Below, in pieces: positions 62,471 through 64,000 of a stretch of 64,000 nt of DNA. Within the stretch, counting starts at the first letter, position 1. Each line of letters opens with the position of its first letter. Under the pieces are notes generated by a model. It had not been told where the DNA came from and ran no database searches. It worked only from the letters and a program-made list of their open reading frames with translations. The stretch is from Streptomyces rapamycinicus NRRL 5491. Lineage in GTDB: Bacteria > Actinomycetota > Actinomycetes > Streptomycetales > Streptomycetaceae. A program made the position numbers and the translations under genes. The DNA lies in contig NZ_CP085193.1 in the NCBI RefSeq assembly GCF_024298965.1, positions 6,882,001-6,946,000 of the forward strand. Direction: 5' to 3'.

Positions 62471-64000
62471 ATCAAAGCCGCCAGCCCACCCAAGGGCGCT
62501 CCCGCCGGTGCCGTCACCGACGTCGCCGTAGAACTCCACGGAATCACCAAGCGGTTCCCCGGAGTCGTCGCCAACCACGACATCGACATCACCGTGCGCC
62601 GCGGCACCGTGCACGCCCTCGTGGGCGAGAACGGCGCGGGCAAGTCGACCCTGATGAAGATCCTCTACGGGATGCAGCGCCCGGACGAGGGCACCATCGC
62701 GATCGACGGCGAGACGGTGGAACTGCACTCCCCGGCGGACGCCATATCCCGCGGCGTGGGCATGGTGCACCAGCACTTCATGCTCGCCGACAACTTCACC
62801 GTGCTGGAGAACGTGGTCCTCGGCGCCGAGAAGCTGCACGGCATCGCCGGCAAGGCGCGGGCCCGGATCAAGGAGATCTCCGACGCCTACGGGCTGGGCG
62901 TCCGCCCCGATGTCCTTGTCGAGGACCTGGGCGTGGCGGACCGTCAGCGCGTGGAGATCCTCAAGGTCCTCTACCGGGGTGCCCGGACGCTGATCCTCGA
63001 CGAGCCGACCGCCGTCCTCGTCCCGCAGGAGGTCGACGCGCTCTTCGACAACCTCCGCGAGCTCAAGTCCGAGGGCCTGACGGTGCTGTTCATCTCGCAC
63101 AAGCTGGGCGAGGTGCTGTCCGTGGCCGATGACATCACCGTCATCCGGCGCGGCACCACGGTCGCCTCCGTCGTGCCGTCCGAGACCAGCCCCCGGCAGC
63201 TGGCCGAGCTGATGGTCGGCAGCGAACTGCCCTCGCCCGAGACCCGCGAATCCACCGTCACCGACACCGACATGCTCGTCGTGGACGCGCTGCGGCTGAC
63301 CGCCACCGATGTGGACGGGGTCGAGCGGGCCGTGCTCGACGGCATCGACTTCGCCATCCGCAAGGGCGAAGTCCTCGGCATCGCCGGTGTGGAGGGCAAC
63401 GGCCAGGCCGAACTGGTCGAGGCCATCATGGGCATGCGCGACCCCGACGCCAGCACCATCACCCTCGACGGCGCCGACATCTCCCACGCGCCCACCCGCA
63501 AGCGGCGCGAGGACGGCATCGGCTACATCCCCGAGGACCGCCACCGGCACGGACTGCTGCTGGAAGCGCCGCTGTGGGAGAACCGCATCCTCGGCCATGT
63601 CACCGAGCAGCCCAACAGCAAGGCCGGGCTGCTCAACCCGGCCGCCGCCCGGCGCGACACCGAGCGGATCGTCGCCGAGTACGACGTGCGTACGCCGGGA
63701 ATCGAGGTCACCGCGGCCTCGCTGTCCGGCGGCAATCAGCAGAAGCTGATCGTCGGCCGGGAGATGAGCCACCACCCCAAGCTGCTGATCGCCGCGCACC
63801 CCACCCGGGGAGTGGACGTGGGCGCCCAGGCGCAGATCTGGGACCAGATCCGCGCCGCGCGCCGGGACGGCCTGGCCGTGCTGCTGATCTCGGCCGACCT
63901 GGACGAGCTGATCGGCCTGTCCGACACCCTGCGGGTGATGTACCGCGGCCGGCTGGTCGCCGACGCCGACCCCGCCACGATCACCCCGGAGGAGCTGGGC
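62471..64000 (+). CDS. ABC transporter ATPase (nucleoside/sugar type, two nucleotide-binding domains), partial, apparent ATC start
   Basis: At least 510 codons, open to the right edge. First NBD: ELHGITKRFPGVVANHDI, Walker A GENGAGKSTLMKIL (about 52-60), Q-loop MVHQHFML, signature DLGVADRQRVEILK and Walker B TLILDEPTAV. Second NBD: GIAGVEGNGQAELVEAI (degenerate Walker A, normal for this family), SLSGGNQQKLIVGREM and LIAAHPTRGVDVGAQAQ. In-frame there is no ATG, GTG, TTG or CTG between the preceding stop (62344) and codon 42; CAGGAG sits 6 nt before ATC 62471, so ATC seems to be the start. Forms the importer with the BMP lipoprotein. Confidence 0.88.
   Translation, partial: MKAASPPKGAPAGAVTDVAVELHGITKRFPGVVANHDIDITVRRGTVHALVGENGAGKSTLMKILYGMQRPDEGTIAIDGETVELHSPADAISRGVGMVHQHFMLADNFTVLENVVLGAEKLHGIAGKARARIKEISDAYGLGVRPDVLVEDLGVADRQRVEILKVLYRGARTLILDEPTAVLVPQEVDALFDNLRELKSEGLTVLFISHKLGEVLSVADDITVIRRGTTVASVVPSETSPRQLAELMVGSELPSPETRESTVTDTDMLVVDALRLTATDVDGVERAVLDGIDFAIRKGEVLGIAGVEGNGQAELVEAIMGMRDPDASTITLDGADISHAPTRKRREDGIGYIPEDRHRHGLLLEAPLWENRILGHVTEQPNSKAGLLNPAAARRDTERIVAEYDVRTPGIEVTAASLSGGNQQKLIVGREMSHHPKLLIAAHPTRGVDVGAQAQIWDQIRAARRDGLAVLLISADLDELIGLSDTLRVMYRGRLVADADPATITPEELG

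Overview
This window is chromosomal DNA from a high-GC actinomycete, almost certainly a Streptomyces. Codons end strongly in G or C, GTG starts and Tat/lipoprotein signals are common, and the order glyA - trpS - 2H phosphodiesterase - DD-carboxypeptidase - sdhBADC - GH20 hexosaminidase - ECF sigma - acyl-CoA mutase - nonulosonate genes - BMP lipoprotein/ABC transporter matches what I remember of the S. coelicolor chromosome around SCO4837-SCO4885 (recalled, not checked). I see no rRNA, tRNA, CRISPR array, prophage or intact insertion sequence.

Layout. 1-7.5 kb: a truncated rocD, glyA behind a ZTP (pfl) riboswitch, an ECF sigma factor with an irregular 3' end, trpS, a 2H phosphodiesterase, a DprE2-like SDR and a YihY-type membrane protein. 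7.5-18.7 kb: DD-carboxypeptidase, small membrane protein, repeat-rich membrane metallophosphoesterase, VanZ-RDD membrane protein, the four-gene succinate dehydrogenase operon, an OHCU-decarboxylase-like protein and a GH20 hexosaminidase lipoprotein. 19-25 kb: DUF4328 protein, an ECF sigma factor coupled to a one-TM partner, an L,D-transpeptidase lipoprotein and a B12-domain-less acyl-CoA mutase. 25.6-33 kb: B3/B4-domain protein, secreted alpha/beta hydrolase, a 48-residue membrane protein, an amidase, and a polysaccharide operon (small membrane protein, degenerate deacetylase fused to a processive GT2, LCP ligase).

33-49 kb is the accessory part: a frameshifted DUF1963 gene, regulator/oxidoreductase pairs with visible operators (AsnC/SDR, TetR/SDR, XRE/AKR), a complete gluconate/idonate cluster (gntR, gntK, gntP, idnO, idnD), and a deletion that fused a divergent FAD-monooxygenase/tetR pair into two headless remnants. 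A secreted serine protease, a CoA-transferase and a phosphotransferase follow.

50.7-59.6 kb holds the most interesting system: two divergent operons for a sialic-acid-like (nonulosonate, possibly Kdn) surface glycan. One has an acyltransferase, a polysialyltransferase-like enzyme and a GT2. The other has a DUF6716 glycosyltransferase, a CMP-nonulosonate synthetase fused to a KdsC-like phosphatase, a NeuB-like synthase and a second polysialyltransferase-like enzyme. 59.8-64 kb: an M20 amidohydrolase ending in a 5 x 23-bp tandem repeat, then a BMP-family nucleoside-type binding lipoprotein and the start of its ABC ATPase, which appears to begin with an ATC codon. Four copies of a GC-rich dispersed intergenic element lie at 25.1, 33.1, 42.7 and 49.4 kb.
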